A DNA stretch of 64,000 bases from Roseburia intestinalis L1-82 (GCF_900537995.1 NZ_LR027880.1:2364001-2428000), one strand, 5' to 3'. Positions 51,193-61,318 are shown, counted from the first letter of the stretch. The notes: generated by a model not told the origin, from the sequence alone. A program made the numbers and translations.

Positions 51193-51873
51193 TTATAACG
51201 ACTCTAACCCCGTTTTCCAAGAGTTCTTTCCAACAATTCCATCAGCCATCAGTCCATGGTTCTTCTGCCAAGTCTTTGTCATGTTCTCCGTGCCGCTACC
51301 GAAAATGCCATCCGCCGTCGTACCGATGATGATCTGCCATACCTTAACTGCATTGCCCTTGCTGCCTTTTTTAATTGTATTCATACTGTAATCCTCACTT
51401 TCTTTCACTGTGGTAGTGGTTGCACCGGTGCAACTCTCTACTTTCTTATTATAAAGAGCTGCCTCGGCTTTTCTTCTCCGCTGTAATCCTGGTAATGTTT
51501 TACCGGCAGCCTTACAGTACCGCTGCATTGCAGACGGTATCTGATTCATTACTCTGCCTGTACACAGTTTTTTCACATTGCCCTGTCCCAAGTTGAAAGC
51601 AAAGCTGACCAGTGCATCAAACTGATTCTGATTAAGCTGAGCCGTAAACGGGACATAGGACGGATTATTAATATACTTTTCAAACTTCGCCACGTCCTGC
51701 AACAGATAGGCTTCCGCCTTTTTCTGTGTGATCTTCATCCCTTTGTATACGCCCACTGTATGACCGTATCCAATGGTCCACACACCTGCAGAACACTGAT
51801 AGGCTATCAGCCGGCAACTCTCAAACTGTTTAATAAGTGCAAGACCGGCCTGTCCGATTCTTCTATTTGCCAT
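51193..51873 (-). CDS. Endolysin: GH24 lysozyme domain plus PGRP-type peptidoglycan-binding domain
   Basis: A 226-aa muramidase. The N-terminal T4-type (GH24) domain has catalytic Glu18 and Thr33 in FESCRLIAYQ and GVWTIGYGHT. The position of the usual catalytic Asp (T4 Asp20) is Cys27, at the same +9 spacing; Thr is at +15 as in T4. The C-terminal 60 residues form a PG_binding_1 domain (KKGSKGNAVKVWQIIIG; TADGIFGSGTENMTKTWQ). No signal peptide; release needs the holin 2 bp upstream. It cleaves host peptidoglycan at the end of the lytic cycle. Confidence 0.93.
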   Translation of the reverse strand: MANRRIGQAGLALIKQFESCRLIAYQCSAGVWTIGYGHTVGVYKGMKITQKKAEAYLLQDVAKFEKYINNPSYVPFTAQLNQNQFDALVSFAFNLGQGNVKKLCTGRVMNQIPSAMQRYCKAAGKTLPGLQRRRKAEAALYNKKVESCTGATTTTVKESEDYSMNTIKKGSKGNAVKVWQIIIGTTADGIFGSGTENMTKTWQKNHGLMADGIVGKNSWKTGLESL

Positions 51874-51875
51874 AA

Positions 51876-52337
51876 TTATTCCTCGCTTTCCTTAATCTCT
51901 GTTTTGGTGTCAAGTAATTTCTGTGTCACATCGAGTCCGGCAATCAAAAACGCCGGTACCCTTACATTCATTTCAACCAGATTTTCCAAAATGCTGCGAA
52001 CCTCATTAATCAAATATGTTGCCAGCGTGAACCATCCGAAGAGCTGCACAAACGAAAGATTAATGCCGATGATCTCCCCCATATGTACAAAACTCATCGA
52101 AACAAAAAATGCCATACCAATTACAATCCAGTACCACACTTTTTTTAAGATTCCTTTTGCACCGATCGCACTGGACTCGTTCTTTTTGTAGAACTTCGCC
52201 TTGCAGTATCCGGTAATGTAATCAACCGCATTTAATACCAGAAATCCAAAAAACAGGAACCAGTACTTCCCGAACAGTGCCACCCCTATTGTGGCAATTA
52301 CTCCATAAATCATGTTTACTTTGTCAAATTCTTTCAT
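51876..52337 (-). CDS. Phage holin (phage_holin_4 / TcdE-type)
   Basis: A 153-aa protein of the Clostridium-phage holin family. It has hydrophobic helices at about 9-48 and 65-85, a central pattern GFLVLNAVDYITGYCKAKFYKK and a further helical C-terminus. It forms lesions in the membrane that release the lysozyme. Two bp before the endolysin gene. Confidence 0.9.
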   Translation of the reverse strand: MKEFDKVNMIYGVIATIGVALFGKYWFLFFGFLVLNAVDYITGYCKAKFYKKNESSAIGAKGILKKVWYWIVIGMAFFVSMSFVHMGEIIGINLSFVQLFGWFTLATYLINEVRSILENLVEMNVRVPAFLIAGLDVTQKLLDTKTEIKESEE

Positions 52338-52378
52338 TTTCTTTTTCCTCTCTTTCTGCCCGTAGGCTTGTTATTTAA

Positions 52379-52419
52379 AAGAGCCGGCTACACAACACAT
52401 GGTCATGTAATCGGCTCTT
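52379..52419 (-). terminator. Compound hairpin at the end of the S74 fibre gene
   Basis: AAGAGCCG (52379-52386) pairs with CGGCTCTT (52412-52419), and an inner ACATG-GT-CATGT hairpin sits in the loop. The outer stem covers the fibre stop codon. The minus transcript ends in CUUUUAAA. Likely a partial terminator or RNase site separating fibres from lysis genes. Confidence 0.55.
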
Positions 52420-54949
52420 AGGCTCTTATTTTTTTCAATTCTGCAATATCCTGCTGCATTGATTTGATCTGATTTTTCGTCTCTATGTTTTCTTTTTCTA
52501 CTGCATCAACACGTTTCCACAACTCCTGAATCACATATGTGTTCAATGCGATAAATTCTTCATACCTTAATGAATAAATATACTCTGGATTGCCATTTTC
52601 ATCTAAGATAGGTTCGTTGACTTCTTCGCCATCAACCAATTTACTGTCAATTTTTTGATCTTTGCAGAATCCAGCAAAATCGAGATCTGTTAAGCCACAT
52701 TCTGACATTGCCTGCTCTACATCCTGTGCTATAAAACCGATATGTGTTCTGCCAGATGTACCATCTTTAAATAAAAATGATACTGGCTGTAATTTCATAA
52801 AAAACTGTAAATGCTTATCTGTAAGTGATTTAATATCATCTTTATAATTTTTATCAGAAGTTGATATCGAACTTGATGTAACGTATAATTGTGAAAATCT
52901 ATAATTTGCAGAACCAAGGCTAATAGCTCCGTTCATTCCAACACCATTAGATTCATATGTTCTAACATGGTTATCATTTGTTATAGTCATTGCTCTATTT
53001 GTTACTCTATTTCTTATTCCCTGAACCAGGATATATGTCGGATTATAGACATACATATTAGTTCCATCGCTACCACCCCATATCCAGGCTGGGGTTTCAT
53101 TTTTACCACTCCAATTCCAGTTTTTATTACAGGATGCAGACGTTGATAACTTGGAATTTAATAAATCTGTCACACTTCCGACATTTCTTATTGTTATAGA
53201 ATTGCATGTAATGTTTCCACTCCTGCAATCTATTCCGACAGTCATTCCTTGACCAGAACAACCGTCTACAAATCCAACTCCGTACCATGATTTGATGATT
53301 AGATTTGCAACGCCAGCCCCATTTCCATCTCCGTTACCATTAAAAATTCCTGTATTGCCTGTTGTCTGAACACCGAGAACCATTCCATTGGAATCTGAAG
53401 CCGTACTACCTGGTAACTTATGTTGTCCAATAATAGTGCCAGTCATTGTTCCGCCGGATAATGGTAAGTGGTTTGCTAAACTGCTGTTTAACGATGATAT
53501 CGCCCCTGTACAAGTACCATTCCCAATCTTAGAAATGTCTGTCGTTCCAAGCATTTTATAGAGATACCGCACATTCTTGAACATCTGTGACACCTTTGCA
53601 AAAATTGAAGAGTGTTTTTCGCCGCTTGATAATTTTGATACAGTCGTCCACGCTGACGCTGATCCGTCTGCCACATCACTACTCGTAAAAGTTGCTGTAT
53701 TCTCTGCTGTATCTCCACCGGTTGCCACTGCACCGACGTTTTCTGCTGTGAGTTCTACATTGCCCCTACGGAAAGAATCTTCATTTACACCTTTGATTCC
53801 GGTAACTGGAGTTCCGGCCAGCACGTCCCACTTTTCATCTGATGTTTTATAAATATTGGCACCTGCCGGAATTACATTCCCGGCTCCCTCTTTAAAATCA
53901 TCCGTGGTTGTAAATTCGTCTGAAATATTGAACATCCACCCTGTGCTAACATCCGCAAGTGCCGGAAGATCTGCAAATGCAACTGTTCCGTGTGGCTGCA
54001 ATCCACCTTTAAGTCCTTCTGATACATCTTTTGCCTGCTGATAGTAATACTTCGCATTGTCAGAATCCTCGCCCTCTCTGCTCCCGGTGCCACCCACGGC
54101 ATAACTCTGCGCCTTGGCTGCACTTTCTGCAGCAGATTCAGCTTTACCGATGATCTCTGTTGCTTTCTGCGTTGCGATTGTGGCTTTATCTATGGCGGTA
54201 CTGGCGGACTGGCTGGCAGATGCCGCTTCACTTGTGGCTGTGGCTGCAGACTGACTGGCGGATGTCTCACTGGCTTTTGCGTTAGTCTCGGATATTGCTG
54301 CCGCCGTGGCTGACTTCGCCGCTGCTGTCTCTGACGCTTTGGCATTGGTTTCGGATGTTTTTGCCGCTGTTTCACTGGCTTTTGCGGCATTCTCACTTGC
54401 TTTGGCGTTTATTTCAGACTTTGCCGCTGCCTGCTGGCTTGACTCTGCCTTTGCCACTTCCACCTTAATTTTTGCAAGATAGTTTGGCTCCAAGTGTTTT
54501 TCCTCGATGCTACCCTCTTTGACGATGGCAGACACTTTTCCATCCTTATCAATATAAAAAGCTACCGTATCAGAATCATGGAACTCATACTGTGTAATCA
54601 GTGCCGACAGGTCTATGTACTGCTTCGTACCATCGATCAGAGTCAAAATAATCTGCTGTGTAATCGGGTTATAATCGAAGTTGATCGCGATCTTCTCCAT
54701 CTGCGTGTCGATTGTAATCTTGGATCCGTTCTTTTTCGTGATTGTGATAATTCCCGTCGATTCCTCGAATGTCACATCCGCAACAAGGGTTGCCACTTCC
54801 GCCTTGGTTGCTTTTGTGGTATCGAGAGTGATTACACGATCATCAATGATATCAATCGAGCCATCCATTTTATTGAGGTTTCTTTCATTAAGCGGTGTTT
54901 CATCACTCGGGTAATTCTCCCAATTAATATCAATATGCGCTTTATTCAT
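52418..54949 (-). CDS. Tail fibre with Ala/Ser/Lys repeats and C-terminal S74 chaperone
   Basis: About 843 aa. An N-terminal baseplate-attachment region (about 1-160) is followed by a repeat region (about 165-265) of Ala-Lys-Ala-Ser-Glu-type units typical of trimeric phage fibre shafts, a receptor-binding beta region, and a C-terminal peptidase S74 intramolecular chaperone (SDKNYKDDIKSL, GFIAQDVEQAM, SLRYEEFIALN) ending in a coiled coil. The S74 domain cleaves itself after trimer folding. The ATG at 54949 is preferred over 54976; it overlaps the previous stop by 8 bp. Confidence 0.88.
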   Translation of the reverse strand: MNKAHIDINWENYPSDETPLNERNLNKMDGSIDIIDDRVITLDTTKATKAEVATLVADVTFEESTGIITITKKNGSKITIDTQMEKIAINFDYNPITQQIILTLIDGTKQYIDLSALITQYEFHDSDTVAFYIDKDGKVSAIVKEGSIEEKHLEPNYLAKIKVEVAKAESSQQAAAKSEINAKASENAAKASETAAKTSETNAKASETAAAKSATAAAISETNAKASETSASQSAATATSEAASASQSASTAIDKATIATQKATEIIGKAESAAESAAKAQSYAVGGTGSREGEDSDNAKYYYQQAKDVSEGLKGGLQPHGTVAFADLPALADVSTGWMFNISDEFTTTDDFKEGAGNVIPAGANIYKTSDEKWDVLAGTPVTGIKGVNEDSFRRGNVELTAENVGAVATGGDTAENTATFTSSDVADGSASAWTTVSKLSSGEKHSSIFAKVSQMFKNVRYLYKMLGTTDISKIGNGTCTGAISSLNSSLANHLPLSGGTMTGTIIGQHKLPGSTASDSNGMVLGVQTTGNTGIFNGNGDGNGAGVANLIIKSWYGVGFVDGCSGQGMTVGIDCRSGNITCNSITIRNVGSVTDLLNSKLSTSASCNKNWNWSGKNETPAWIWGGSDGTNMYVYNPTYILVQGIRNRVTNRAMTITNDNHVRTYESNGVGMNGAISLGSANYRFSQLYVTSSSISTSDKNYKDDIKSLTDKHLQFFMKLQPVSFLFKDGTSGRTHIGFIAQDVEQAMSECGLTDLDFAGFCKDQKIDSKLVDGEEVNEPILDENGNPEYIYSLRYEEFIALNTYVIQELWKRVDAVEKENIETKNQIKSMQQDIAELKKIRA
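54173..54430 (-). repeat. Imperfect tandem repeats coding the fibre shaft
   Basis: About 250 bp of degenerate repeats of 21-24 bp code Ala-Lys-Ala-Ser-Glu-Thr-Ala units of the fibre. Such repeats allow fibre length to change by recombination. Confidence 0.7.
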
Positions 54950-55142
54950 GATCCTCACTCTCCCTTTCCTTTGCAAGCTTCATCTGCTCCCGTTCGGCTA
55001 TAACATGTCTGTTTGCTTCTTCCTTAATCTGCTGCAGAATATCCTTAAACACTAGGTACTTAGCTTCGATTGGGACATCCTCACACAAATTTGCATAATT
55101 TATAATGTCGTTTTCAAATTCACGAATTTTTGCATTTATCAT
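54942..55142 (-). CDS. Small helical phage protein between the two S74 genes
   Basis: A 66-aa, mostly helical, charged protein that I do not recognise. Its start overlaps the end of the upstream S74 baseplate gene (ATGA, 55139-55142), and its end overlaps the tail fibre start. The tight overlap on both sides argues that it is real, possibly an assembly protein for the fibres. Confidence 0.6.
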   Translation of the reverse strand: MINAKIREFENDIINYANLCEDVPIEAKYLVFKDILQQIKEEANRHVIAEREQMKLAKERESEDHE

Positions 55143-57646
55143 AGAATACCTACCGTTTCCTTCAATTCTTTTATTTCTTCATGCTGTAATTGCACTGTTG
55201 CAACCAGATCAGCGATCAGCTCTGTATAATTCAGTCCGTAATACTTTTCTCCGTTACCGTTTGAGAAAATTTGAGGGCAAATATTCCATCCTTCTTCCAC
55301 ACTTTCCAAAACATCCTGTGCAATAAATCCATGATGGAACCCATCTTTTTCGAAATTATAACGATACGATTTTGCACTTAAAGAATAAATAAACTCCGAT
55401 GATCGTTTTTTGTCCAAGTCTGAAATTGTATTTTTCATTCTTTTATCTGAGCCGTCAATCACACCCCCTCTAAATCCAGCAACACCGGTATCCCCATCCA
55501 GATTAATCATGCAGTGGTCCGTGTCTGTTCCGCCCTTATTTAGTGAGATATGATTATATTGAACGACACATTGATGGTTTGGACTTTCAAGTGTTCCTTC
55601 TGCTGTTTTAAAGCCATCTGTTCCCATCTGCACACATGTACCGCTTCTTTTAAATTCAATCAAATTGGCTGTGCTTTCTTCTGTCTGAATATGCACATAC
55701 CCGCCAGTTATCTCCATAGAGCCTTTTAATTCCAAAAGTTTTGCTTTGATTTTTATGCCCTCGGCTGACTGGTTGATTTCTGAAATGACGCTGTCTCTTG
55801 TAACTTTGCTTTCGATCCCCTTTGATGTCTGCGTAATCGCACTGGACATATTGGATGAAAGCTGCTTAAGCGTGGTTATCAATGTCCATTTATATTTACC
55901 GCTGTTAATTCCGCCATCCGGATCGCAGCCATACAATTTTCCACTATCCTGATCTAAAAAACTGTGTCCATTATATTTGGATGATGCAGGGTAAGTATCT
56001 TGGGGTTTTCCAAAACCATAATAATTAATATCATAGCCATCAATATTCCATGCCTTCAACGAAGCACTGACTTCTGACCGTATCTTAGTTGCAGTTACCT
56101 CTATCTTTCCGGACAAATCGCCCTCTGCTTTGCTTGCTCTCGTAACTTCCGCTGTAATCTTGTCCTCATTAATTTTAATAGCTGCTGCAAGTTCAACTTC
56201 CTGTCCCTGTGCCCTTTTAACTTCTGCTGTAATACTGCTCGCATTTTGCGTGATTCTCGATGATAAACCATCCGTTGTATTTTTAACTTCTGTGCGAATT
56301 TCGGTTGCAGTTTGCGTGATCTGTGACTGCAATCCCTTCTCAACATCAGTTATCGTGCTCTGTGTCTTTTCAATGGTTCGCTCCAACACATTGCTCTTGC
56401 CTTTGAGCTTTAAAATACTTTTCTGTATTCCGTTCGCCCCGTTTGTCCGGTACTCTTCCCCATCCGCTTCCAAATCATCACGCAAAGCCTGTATACCTTT
56501 CAGGGTTCTTTTCAGAATATAGGACTCAATCAGTTCATATCTGGTCGGCAGCCGCACTGCATCCCCGACCTCAAGACACGGATTTCCTTTGCAGTCCGCT
56601 GTAAACGGGCGGTAAACAATCCCTCTGATCTTGGAAAGGATATTTTTTGCAATGCCTTTCAGTTCTTTTGTGCCTTTGCCATATACAAGAAAATTATCCT
56701 CGATCACATAAGCATTGTCTCCAGTACCTACGATCACGCCGATATCATTCTTCTGCTCCCGGATCTGTAACTTATTGATTGTTTTAACAAGAAAATCTTC
56801 ATACTCAGCCGTTATATATAAATCCTTCCCGATACGGTTGCTTTTCGGATCTCTTGGGAACAAATCATCTGCCGGATAAAGATCGTTTCTCGGATAAAGT
56901 CCCTGTATATTCTGCTCCAGATATATATAATGAAACTTCCCGTCGCGCCCCATGTGCCCCATGCAGCCATTGATCTCACAAATGCAGGACAACACTTCTT
57001 TGCCGCTCATAGATTCGCCTATGGTGCTCGATTCCTCTGTATCAGAACTTGTCTCACTGGATGGCGTGACCGCAACTGTTTTTTCAATAGACATGTTGTC
57101 ATTGATAAGATCAATGTCAGCCTGCTCGATCCCGAAGTGCTTAAAAAAGCTGTTCCGGAACTGTTTCATTGTGACCGGATCATAAACTGTAACAGTCGTT
57201 TTATTCCCGTCTTTGTCTGTCTGCTGCTCTTCGTGGGATGGAAAAACAGTGTTGTACCATGCTGCCACATCCGCATTTAAAATGTCATAAAGAGCATCGT
57301 ATGCGACCACTTCCCTGTATTTTCTGTCAGCAGTCGGCGTATCGGAATAACCTTTGAATCTTCCTATCAAAAAGGGTTGATCTGTGTGCCCGCCAATTAT
57401 CATCTTGACGGTCATCCATCTCCCTTTCATTGGAAGAAAAATATTTGATACCTTAAATTTTACAGATCCGGCTTCGACAGCACCAAAAGTCAATTCAGAC
57501 TGTGAACACAGGCTTTCTGTTAATTCAAACTCTTCCTCATGAAATTCTGTATTTGTGATATGGATTTTCCCATCATCGGAAATAATTTCAAGCTGGACAT
57601 CAACGCTATTCTGTTTAAATAAATCAGCATATTTAAAATCAATCAT
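55139..57646 (-). CDS. Phage baseplate/tail-lysin-type protein with coiled coil and S74 chaperone
   Basis: About 835 aa. The N-terminal part (about 1-390) resembles prophage tail endopeptidase/baseplate hub proteins (PF06605-like). A long heptad region (about 410-520; TQSTITDVEKGLQSQITQTATEI and following ITAEV/IRSEV repeats) is followed by a beta region and a C-terminal S74 chaperone (SDKRMKNTISDLD, GFIAQDVLESVEE, GLNYTELIADLV). It overlaps the upstream gene stop (ATGA) and the 66-aa gene. Frame extends 20 codons upstream, but ATG 57646 has GGAGGTG at 7 bases. Two S74 proteins in a row is unusual. Confidence 0.85.
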   Translation of the reverse strand: MIDFKYADLFKQNSVDVQLEIISDDGKIHITNTEFHEEEFELTESLCSQSELTFGAVEAGSVKFKVSNIFLPMKGRWMTVKMIIGGHTDQPFLIGRFKGYSDTPTADRKYREVVAYDALYDILNADVAAWYNTVFPSHEEQQTDKDGNKTTVTVYDPVTMKQFRNSFFKHFGIEQADIDLINDNMSIEKTVAVTPSSETSSDTEESSTIGESMSGKEVLSCICEINGCMGHMGRDGKFHYIYLEQNIQGLYPRNDLYPADDLFPRDPKSNRIGKDLYITAEYEDFLVKTINKLQIREQKNDIGVIVGTGDNAYVIEDNFLVYGKGTKELKGIAKNILSKIRGIVYRPFTADCKGNPCLEVGDAVRLPTRYELIESYILKRTLKGIQALRDDLEADGEEYRTNGANGIQKSILKLKGKSNVLERTIEKTQSTITDVEKGLQSQITQTATEIRTEVKNTTDGLSSRITQNASSITAEVKRAQGQEVELAAAIKINEDKITAEVTRASKAEGDLSGKIEVTATKIRSEVSASLKAWNIDGYDINYYGFGKPQDTYPASSKYNGHSFLDQDSGKLYGCDPDGGINSGKYKWTLITTLKQLSSNMSSAITQTSKGIESKVTRDSVISEINQSAEGIKIKAKLLELKGSMEITGGYVHIQTEESTANLIEFKRSGTCVQMGTDGFKTAEGTLESPNHQCVVQYNHISLNKGGTDTDHCMINLDGDTGVAGFRGGVIDGSDKRMKNTISDLDKKRSSEFIYSLSAKSYRYNFEKDGFHHGFIAQDVLESVEEGWNICPQIFSNGNGEKYYGLNYTELIADLVATVQLQHEEIKELKETVGIL

Positions 57647-58062
57647 CCAATTACACCTCCATATCCGATAAATGCCAGCCGGAATGATCCATACTGGACC
57701 GTCCATTCATCTGCATAATCTATCTGATACTCCACGTCGGGCATATAGCAGTCCATCGTTACATAATTGCCGATTTCCGGCATCCATGCGGTAACAAGCG
57801 ATTTCTTTTCGATTGCATGGGAATATTGGGATCTGATGTTATCCATCAGTGCACGCAACGCTTTCTCATCTATATCTCCCGGCGTTTCCCATTCTGTTTT
57901 AATTGAGACATTGCTCAATGCCTCCCGGTGCAATACTCCGTTCGCATCCCGGTAAGAATCAAGATCCTGCCCCTTGATCCCACATTTATACTTCTTTGCC
58001 TCTATGTACCGGAAAGGAACTGTGTAATTGCCTACTTTTATTAAAAATCCGCTGTATGCCAT
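57643..58062 (-). CDS. DUF6711-type phage tail protein (distal-tail-like)
   Basis: A 139-aa protein: MAYSGFLIKVGNYTVPFRYIEA start and DLDSYRDANGVLHREALSN motif. It matches the DUF6711 family from recall and sits between tape measure and baseplate protein, the place of a distal tail (Dit) protein. Beta-rich. Confidence 0.75.
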   Translation of the reverse strand: MAYSGFLIKVGNYTVPFRYIEAKKYKCGIKGQDLDSYRDANGVLHREALSNVSIKTEWETPGDIDEKALRALMDNIRSQYSHAIEKKSLVTAWMPEIGNYVTMDCYMPDVEYQIDYADEWTVQYGSFRLAFIGYGGVIG

Positions 58063-58077
58063 TTATACGCTCCTCTC

Positions 58078-60684
58078 CTAAAAGTCAAATGCCGGACTTC
58101 CGGTTCTCCGGTAATAGTCGTTTGCCTCTTCCCGTACAATTTTAAAAATTTTTCCTTCGTCCGCTACGATCCGCACCGTCTGCACGCCTTTCATCTCACT
58201 TGCAATCATTTCTGCAAGCGGCTTCATGTAAGACAGGTTATTTTCGAGCGGAAGTACTGCTTCGCGTCCTGCTTCTCCGATGTTTGCGAGAGTGCTGCCG
58301 GTTGTGATACCGCCGTTGGCAAGACGTGGGAGATTTACATTTGGAATTGTCGGGATGCTAGGATGCCATGAGCCTCCTCCTAAGAAATCCGGAACATCAA
58401 AACCGATACTATTAAATCCGTTCGTTAATGTGTTAATTCCATCAATGATTTTATTTACCATTGTTTCTATAATTTTTATAATTCCATTTGCTCCATCTTT
58501 AACGTAATCTCTTGCAGCATTCCATGCCCCCTTCCAATCTCCATTAATAAGTGCTGTGACAATTTTTATAAGATTTTCTGCATTTTTCAGCACGAAACCA
58601 ATGCAATCTAAAATGATATCAACTGCTGCTGAAACAAATCCACTTACTTTTTTTGCAATGTCAGATACTTTCGGTGCAAGAGTATTCATTAGCCATATGA
58701 TGAGAGGCTTTAACACTACTTCCCATAAAGTTTTTATCAAATCTATGACCGCCCCTAATAATCCCATCAAATTGTCTATAACAGGTTTTAGATGCTGTTC
58801 ATACGTTTCAGTTACTAATTTCGCAATATAATTCAGTACTGGTTGAATATATTCATCCCATAACTTCAACGCTTCTGCCATTATCTCTGACAATCCGTCT
58901 CTTACGGAATCGAAAAAAGGTTTTAAATGCTCATCATATAAAGCTGTAAGTCCATCTGTTATTTGTCTTACAATATCACTCAGAACACCTGTTATCTGCT
59001 GGATAAATCCAAGTAGATTATTCAAAGTGTTCTTAATACTCTCACTATTATCTGAAATTGGCGTTACGAGAATATCTAACATGTCTCTGACAAACTTTAA
59101 AGCAGTTTCCGTAATAAAAGAAAATGCATCAGCAAATATCTGTATTAGATCCGCCGTAATTTGCTGTCCATTTTCATCTCCAAATACAGAAAAAATATCT
59201 GCAATTGTTTCAAATGCTTCAGCTATGAGTGTTGTAATGTCGGATGATATGTTAAAACAATTAATCAAAAACTGTTTTATTCTTCCAGAGTTTTCTTCAA
59301 GATAGCTATTTAATCCCCCTAAAAAGTTTTCTGCAATAGTTGTTCCAATACTGATTACAGACGCACTAATACTGCCAAGAGACGTTACAACGGTCTGTGC
59401 AAAATTATCTGCTGCGCTCAATACACTTTTGTCAGCAAAAATATCAACAAGCGATTTTCTTATACCCTCTAAACTTTTTTTAATGCTTTCAACCTGTGAG
59501 TCAACATCTAAATTATTCCAAGAAGTTTGAAACCCATTAATAAAATCATCTTTTAACTTTTTAAGATAGTCGAAAAACTTCTTATACTTACCTTCAAGCT
59601 GATCTATAACACTCTCCTGAGTTGACGTATCAAATGGTTTTATTTCCGTTCCACCGGTGCCACCAGATCCACCAGACCCACTGCCAGACGTCTGATTTTT
59701 CGATATAACATTCAATTCATCAAAGGAAGCAAGCGCGCCTTTTGCCTTCTTTGCAGCGTTCGATACAGAGTTTGCATAGTCATCCATAGAATCTGCTGCA
59801 TCAGAATATCCATCAGCAACATCTTCCGCAGCCGACGCCGTTGTACTCATCTGCTGCATTTGAATGCCAAATATTTTTGACATAATCGCACTGATTGTAT
59901 TTGCAACATTAATAAGGGCAGCAACAATTTTATTTAAAAATTGGACAACCGGTGTTAATACTGTAATCAGTCCATTTCCAATGATACCCATGAATTCTTT
60001 CCACTGTTCAGACAAAATTCTTGTCTGATTCGCCCAAGAATCCTGCGTATCTATAAAATCATCACCTATATAGGATAACTGGCTCATAACATACTGATAA
60101 CGAAGCATCACTTTCTCTGACTGTGACATTGCAGAATACGATTTTGTTATTCCCTGTTCAAGTGCAAACTGTTTCAAGTTTACCTCGGTCATGACAACGC
60201 CATACTGCTTGAGAGTTTCTGTTTCCCCTGTATATATGGATTTCAAGGCAATACTTGCCAGATCCTGTGATACATTGAAAAAGGATGCCATATTAGCAGT
60301 CAACTTTGTGAGTTCCAGAGCCATATTCTTAGCATCCTCAGAACTCGTAAGCATTGACTTTCCCATACTCATAAAAGTTGATCCAGTCTGATATGCCATT
60401 AATCTGCTCATTCCAAGGTTCTTGATAGCAGATTCTGCCAATGCATCCATTTCACTGCGCATATTACCAAATGCTTTATTCACAACGTTGTCAACTTCTG
60501 TTAAGTCAGATGCAAGTTCAATCGCTTCTTTTCCGAATCTTATAAATGCAGTAGCTGATATAGCAAGTCCTAATGTTTTTGCAATTCTTCCAATACTAGA
60601 CACAATAGAGTTTATTCCTGTGTTGAACTCATTTGTGTTAATTCTTGTATTGATTCTGATTTCTCCATCATACCCACCAGCCAT
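58078..60684 (-). CDS. Phage tail tape measure protein
   Basis: About 868 aa, largest helical protein of the tail. The N-terminal part has the tape-measure pattern (LGLAISATAFIRFGKEAIELASDLTEVDNVVNKAFG), several hydrophobic stretches follow (about 235-265, 640-690), and a Gly/Ser-rich linker lies at about 330-345. It sets tail length and helps DNA entry. ATG at 60684 is preferred over TTG 60690. Length predicts a tail of roughly 130 nm by the usual 1.5 A/residue rule (inference). Confidence 0.9.
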   Translation of the reverse strand: MAGGYDGEIRINTRINTNEFNTGINSIVSSIGRIAKTLGLAISATAFIRFGKEAIELASDLTEVDNVVNKAFGNMRSEMDALAESAIKNLGMSRLMAYQTGSTFMSMGKSMLTSSEDAKNMALELTKLTANMASFFNVSQDLASIALKSIYTGETETLKQYGVVMTEVNLKQFALEQGITKSYSAMSQSEKVMLRYQYVMSQLSYIGDDFIDTQDSWANQTRILSEQWKEFMGIIGNGLITVLTPVVQFLNKIVAALINVANTISAIMSKIFGIQMQQMSTTASAAEDVADGYSDAADSMDDYANSVSNAAKKAKGALASFDELNVISKNQTSGSGSGGSGGTGGTEIKPFDTSTQESVIDQLEGKYKKFFDYLKKLKDDFINGFQTSWNNLDVDSQVESIKKSLEGIRKSLVDIFADKSVLSAADNFAQTVVTSLGSISASVISIGTTIAENFLGGLNSYLEENSGRIKQFLINCFNISSDITTLIAEAFETIADIFSVFGDENGQQITADLIQIFADAFSFITETALKFVRDMLDILVTPISDNSESIKNTLNNLLGFIQQITGVLSDIVRQITDGLTALYDEHLKPFFDSVRDGLSEIMAEALKLWDEYIQPVLNYIAKLVTETYEQHLKPVIDNLMGLLGAVIDLIKTLWEVVLKPLIIWLMNTLAPKVSDIAKKVSGFVSAAVDIILDCIGFVLKNAENLIKIVTALINGDWKGAWNAARDYVKDGANGIIKIIETMVNKIIDGINTLTNGFNSIGFDVPDFLGGGSWHPSIPTIPNVNLPRLANGGITTGSTLANIGEAGREAVLPLENNLSYMKPLAEMIASEMKGVQTVRIVADEGKIFKIVREEANDYYRRTGSPAFDF

Positions 60685-60700
60685 ATGCAATCCTCACTCC

Positions 60701-61318
60701 CTAAACTAATCCCAGTTCCTTTTCTGCTTTCTTCTTTGCTCTGATCTCTGCCATCATCTGATCGTATTCCTCAATCTTTGCTTTTTCATCCTCGGTATAC
60801 TCTTTCTTTTCTTCCGGCTGTTCTAAGGCATACATTTCCTGTGCTTCCTTAATCGCCTGTCTCTCTTCCTTTCCCATCTTGGATGTGATTTTCTTCCTGC
60901 GGATTTCTATAACCTGTTGGAATGATGACTGCTTATAAGGCATGTTCCAGAGCAGACCATTGAACATCCACCAGTGCATATCATCCAAGGAGAGATCGAT
61001 CCCATATATCTGCCGGAAATCTGCATAGATACGCCACTGGTCAATGTCGTAATCTACCAGCCTGCGGTTATCCTTTGATGATCCCGGCTTGTCATGAAAC
61101 CAGCCATTTAGAAACCACTCCACACACTGGCGAAGATCATCCCCGTCCGGGTGCTCCCGTTCATCGAACAGCAGATAGATCAGTGCATCACTCTTCTCAT
61201 ACTCATTCAATTCTTTGTCATACTGCACAAGGAATACCTGTATGCCGATACGAAATGATGTATTAACCTTGTAACCGTTCCATTCCTCAGGCAGCGGATC
61301 AAGCATGACGTTAATCAT
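60701..61318 (-). CDS. Bacteriophage Gp15-family tail assembly protein
   Basis: A 205-aa protein with the Gp15-family pattern FRIGIQVFLVQYDKELNEYEKSDALIYLLF and LSLDDMHWWMFNGLLWNMP. Gp15 proteins act as tail assembly chaperones just before the tape measure gene. The acidic/basic C-terminus (about 155-205) is probably a coiled coil. It overlaps the preceding gene by 4 bp, so it may be expressed by coupling; a frameshift between the two as in some phages cannot be judged here. Confidence 0.85.
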   Translation of the reverse strand: MINVMLDPLPEEWNGYKVNTSFRIGIQVFLVQYDKELNEYEKSDALIYLLFDEREHPDGDDLRQCVEWFLNGWFHDKPGSSKDNRRLVDYDIDQWRIYADFRQIYGIDLSLDDMHWWMFNGLLWNMPYKQSSFQQVIEIRRKKITSKMGKEERQAIKEAQEMYALEQPEEKKEYTEDEKAKIEEYDQMMAEIRAKKKAEKELGLV

